Positions 62,095 to 64,000 of a stretch of 64,000 bases of DNA are shown piece after piece. The translations under genes were made by a program, and so were the position numbers. The stretch is from contig CALFER010000079.1 in NCBI GenBank assembly GCA_937951895.1, positions 17,100 to 81,099 of the forward strand. The letters are read 5' to 3'. The notes beneath the pieces were generated by a model. The model saw only the letters and a list, made by a program, of their open reading frames with translations. It was not told where the DNA came from and searched no databases. The stretch's first letter is position 1. Every line of letters starts with the position of its first letter. This DNA is from an uncultured bacterium. GTDB taxonomy: Bacteria; CSSED10-310; CALFER01.

Positions 62095-64000
62095 ATGCAG
62101 GCTGGCAGCAAATCCCCCCTGCCCCCCCTTTCGCAAAGGGGGGAGTGCAGGTTATTGACTTTCATGGCTTCCCCCTTTGTAAAAGGGGGACGGGAGGGGG
62201 ATTTTGAGCGTACCCGGGGACGAGAGGGGATAGTCGGGTGGTGGGTGACGGTCTGCCTCTTACTTGTCTGTTTCTGTTCGATCGTCACCCCGGCCTTTGC
62301 CTCGGACTTCTACGTCGATGCCGTCAACGGCAGCGATGAAACCGGCGACGGATCTCTGACCAATCCCTGGAAAAAACTCCAGTTCGCCATCGATTCCGCA
62401 CCCGGATATCCCGACAATCACTCCGTGTTTCATCTCGCCCCCGGGGTTTATGGCCCTTCCGGGAACGGCGATGATTATGTCATCGAGTTGAAAAGTTACA
62501 TGACTCTCATCGGAGATGTCACCAACACACGGGTTGATTACATCCGATGCGGTTACCCCAATGAATATTCTGTCGTTGACTCAACGATCCAAGGCATTCA
62601 GACCTCTGTTTTTGCGGAGTATGCATGTGCTAATGTTCATGTTAATAATTGTGTTATCATATCACCTGATAATGGCGTGTTTGTCAGTGATAGTCAGATG
62701 TTTGTAACTAATTGTGTTTTCTTTCGATGTAAGAGAGCGGTGTATCTTTGGAGTGGTTCTCTATCTATTACCAATTCCATCTTCTTGGATTGTATCAGTG
62801 AATTTCGAACACAGGAAGGGTCTTCGTTTTCTCTGTCGTATTGTCGCACGGAAACGGATCAACCCGGCGAGGGAAACATCACGGCCGACCCGCAGTTTGT
62901 GGATCCCGAGCACCGGGATTTCAGACTCGGGAGAGGATCTCCGTGTATCGATGCCGGCAATCCGTCGTCTCCGGTTCCTCCCGGCGGAGGCTCCCGGATC
63001 GACATGGGATGCCACGAGTATCTCTTCACGCCTCAATTGTATATTGATTCAATTCAGATAGACGAATCCTTCGGCGATCATGACGGGATACCGGATTTCG
63101 GTGAATCCGGGTTCCTGAAAATCCGACTCGCAAACGGTGGAGAAGACGCATCCAATCTGATGATTTCTCTCATTTTATCCAATTCGGATCTGCAGGTTGG
63201 CAGCAGTTGGGTAACCTATGCCGATCTGCCTTCCGGAGCAGCCGCTTGGCCGGTGGGAAACGGATCCGACTGGACGGTCCCGGTTTGTTCCGGGTGGTGC
63301 CTGCCGGCGGACATCCGGTTGGACTGGACGGCATCCGGCACCGCGGGATCGATCCCGATCGCGCTCAATGTCCATTCCGATACGGTCTATGTCGATGCCG
63401 AAATTGGAAATGATATAACGGGCGATGGATCACCCGGGCTTCCGCTCCGGACGATCGGACATGCTGGGCAGGCTGCGCGTGGCAGCCGCTGGCATCCCGT
63501 CACCGTGAATCTCTCCGAAGGTCGTTATTCCCCCTCCTCCAACGGAGAATCCTATCCGATCTATTTCAATGACTATGAATCGATTCGCGGAGCCGGTCCG
63601 GATCGGACTACGCTCGATAACGACGGCGCGGATGTCTCGATGCTGATCAGTGGATCTCAAACCTCCGTGATGGATCTGCACCTGGTCACCGGGAGTCTCA
63701 ACTATCGGTTGTATCTCGTTAAATTCTATGACTGTGTGGGGAGTCTGATCAATACCCGGCAAACTCGTTTCGATCCGCCGGGAGACGCGTTTTTACCCAG
63801 TACGACGGCTTATATCCCGAGTGAAATCGATGTGCTGAACAATGAGTTACAAGGAGAAATGCAAGTGGCCGGACGCCCAGGAAAAGGGATTGTCGCCTAC
63901 AACTACTTTATAAGCGCTAACTTTTACTCACCAGAGCTTGTTGAGTTCAATCATTGTGGTTTCGATGGGATGCTAATCGTCCCGGAACAGACCGAGTCGC
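62095..64000 (+). CDS. exported parallel beta-helix protein, 3' end beyond the window
   Basis: Open from the ATG at 62095 (AGGAGG at 62079-62084, 10 bases before) to the window edge with no stop: 635 complete codons are visible. A hydrophobic signal core follows at about 51-65 (VTVCLLLVCFCSIV), cleavage near PAFA-SD. Two DUF1565-like openings occur (FYVDAVNGSDETGDGS about 72-87; VYVDAEIGNDITGDGSP about 430-446), each followed by parallel beta-helix coils. Codons 6-37 are supplied by an inverted-repeat element, so the signal peptide core lies some 50 residues from the start. GTG 62245 or ATG 62164 are alternative starts. Confidence 0.75.
   Translation, partial: MQAGSKSPLPPLSQRGECRLLTFMASPFVKGGREGDFERTRGREGIVGWWVTVCLLLVCFCSIVTPAFASDFYVDAVNGSDETGDGSLTNPWKKLQFAIDSAPGYPDNHSVFHLAPGVYGPSGNGDDYVIELKSYMTLIGDVTNTRVDYIRCGYPNEYSVVDSTIQGIQTSVFAEYACANVHVNNCVIISPDNGVFVSDSQMFVTNCVFFRCKRAVYLWSGSLSITNSIFLDCISEFRTQEGSSFSLSYCRTETDQPGEGNITADPQFVDPEHRDFRLGRGSPCIDAGNPSSPVPPGGGSRIDMGCHEYLFTPQLYIDSIQIDESFGDHDGIPDFGESGFLKIRLANGGEDASNLMISLILSNSDLQVGSSWVTYADLPSGAAAWPVGNGSDWTVPVCSGWCLPADIRLDWTASGTAGSIPIALNVHSDTVYVDAEIGNDITGDGSPGLPLRTIGHAGQAARGSRWHPVTVNLSEGRYSPSSNGESYPIYFNDYESIRGAGPDRTTLDNDGADVSMLISGSQTSVMDLHLVTGSLNYRLYLVKFYDCVGSLINTRQTRFDPPGDAFLPSTTAYIPSEIDVLNNELQGEMQVAGRPGKGIVAYNYFISANFYSPELVEFNHCGFDGMLIVPEQTES
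62110..62204. repeat. 95-base palindromic repeat element (MITE-like) inside the 5' end of a gene
   Basis: Outer inverted arms AAATCCCCCCT (62110-62120) and AGGGGGATTT (62195-62204). Inside are two hairpins: CCCCCCTTT-CGC-AAAGGGGGG (62123-62143) and CCCCCTTT-GTA-AAAGGGGG (62171-62189). It has no stop in the gene frame. The pattern of C-run/T/A/G-run hairpins is one I recognise as a common dispersed repeat type, but a genome-wide search is needed. Confidence 0.72.

Noticed and set aside
62007..62288. 93-codon minus-strand ORF
   Set aside because: It reads through the C/G-run hairpins opposite the partial beta-helix gene and has no ribosome binding site.
1..64000. tRNA, rRNA, riboswitch or phage/integrase genes
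   Set aside because: No cloverleaf-like stretches, rRNA cores, recognised riboswitch cores or recombinase motifs were seen in intergenic DNA or frames; a covariance-model search would be the decisive check.

Overview
This 64 kb window has moderately high GC and is densely coded, with operons on both strands joined by ATGA or TGATG overlaps and mostly clear AGGAGG-type ribosome binding sites. It looks like the chromosome of an uncultured Gram-negative bacterium. Evidence for an outer membrane is a predicted beta-barrel protein ending in phenylalanine, a lipoprotein signal and many exported proteins. The large secreted proteins (beta-propellers, beta-helices, FG-GAP, kelch) with Thr-Pro-rich linkers and a shared C-terminal domain resemble those of little-studied FCB/PVC-type or candidate-phylum lineages. 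I cannot name the phylum from sequence alone. I found no rRNA, tRNA, CRISPR array, prophage or transposase.

Layout. 1-5532: end of a DUF4388-like protein, 4-alpha-glucanotransferase, a HIT protein, an HD-GYP protein and a TPR/PD40 protein. 5525-9545: a WYL regulator divergent from a ClpP-like peptidase overlapping an unusual two-part AAA+ protein, then a CPBP membrane protease. 9568-18516 (minus): large exported proteins, a DUF4037-type nucleotidyltransferase and an outer-membrane barrel. 18761-22183: a membrane protein fused to a THEP1-type NTPase and an exported alpha/alpha-barrel-like protein. 22272-23507 (minus): a VapBC pair and a VOC-fold lipoprotein. 23516-28536 (minus): two large exported repeat proteins. 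28697-33609: two membrane paralogues with a papain-like (C39-like) domain, one apparently inactive. 33646-43995: housekeeping and stress genes (msrBA, trpS, cysteine desulfurase, exonuclease III, GNAT, AraC/GyrI regulator, EamA transporter, PLP aminotransferase, a degenerate sensor kinase with its receiver, an alpha/beta hydrolase). 44120-56773 (plus): an envelope cluster (PD40, amidase fused to a GHL10-type glycosidase, M23 peptidase, GT-C-like membrane protein, FG-GAP protein) running into a sulfur/selenium set (class V aminotransferase, Se/S carrier-like protein, aspartate aminotransferase). 56774-57256: a patch of interspersed repeats. 57257-61934 (minus): a two-gene operon of beta-helix and kelch/beta-helix exported proteins. 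62095-64000: a partial exported beta-helix protein whose 5' coding end contains a palindromic repeat in frame.

Two themes stand out. Six exported proteins end in the same domain of about 110-120 residues, with a YWFWPSW-like core and a GLRFWGAM...VEFGYGP-like end, which looks like a lineage-specific surface-anchoring or secretion domain. Several signalling or proteolytic proteins carry a partner or half that has lost catalytic residues: the second AAA domain, the first C39-like paralogue and the histidine kinase ATP-binding domain.
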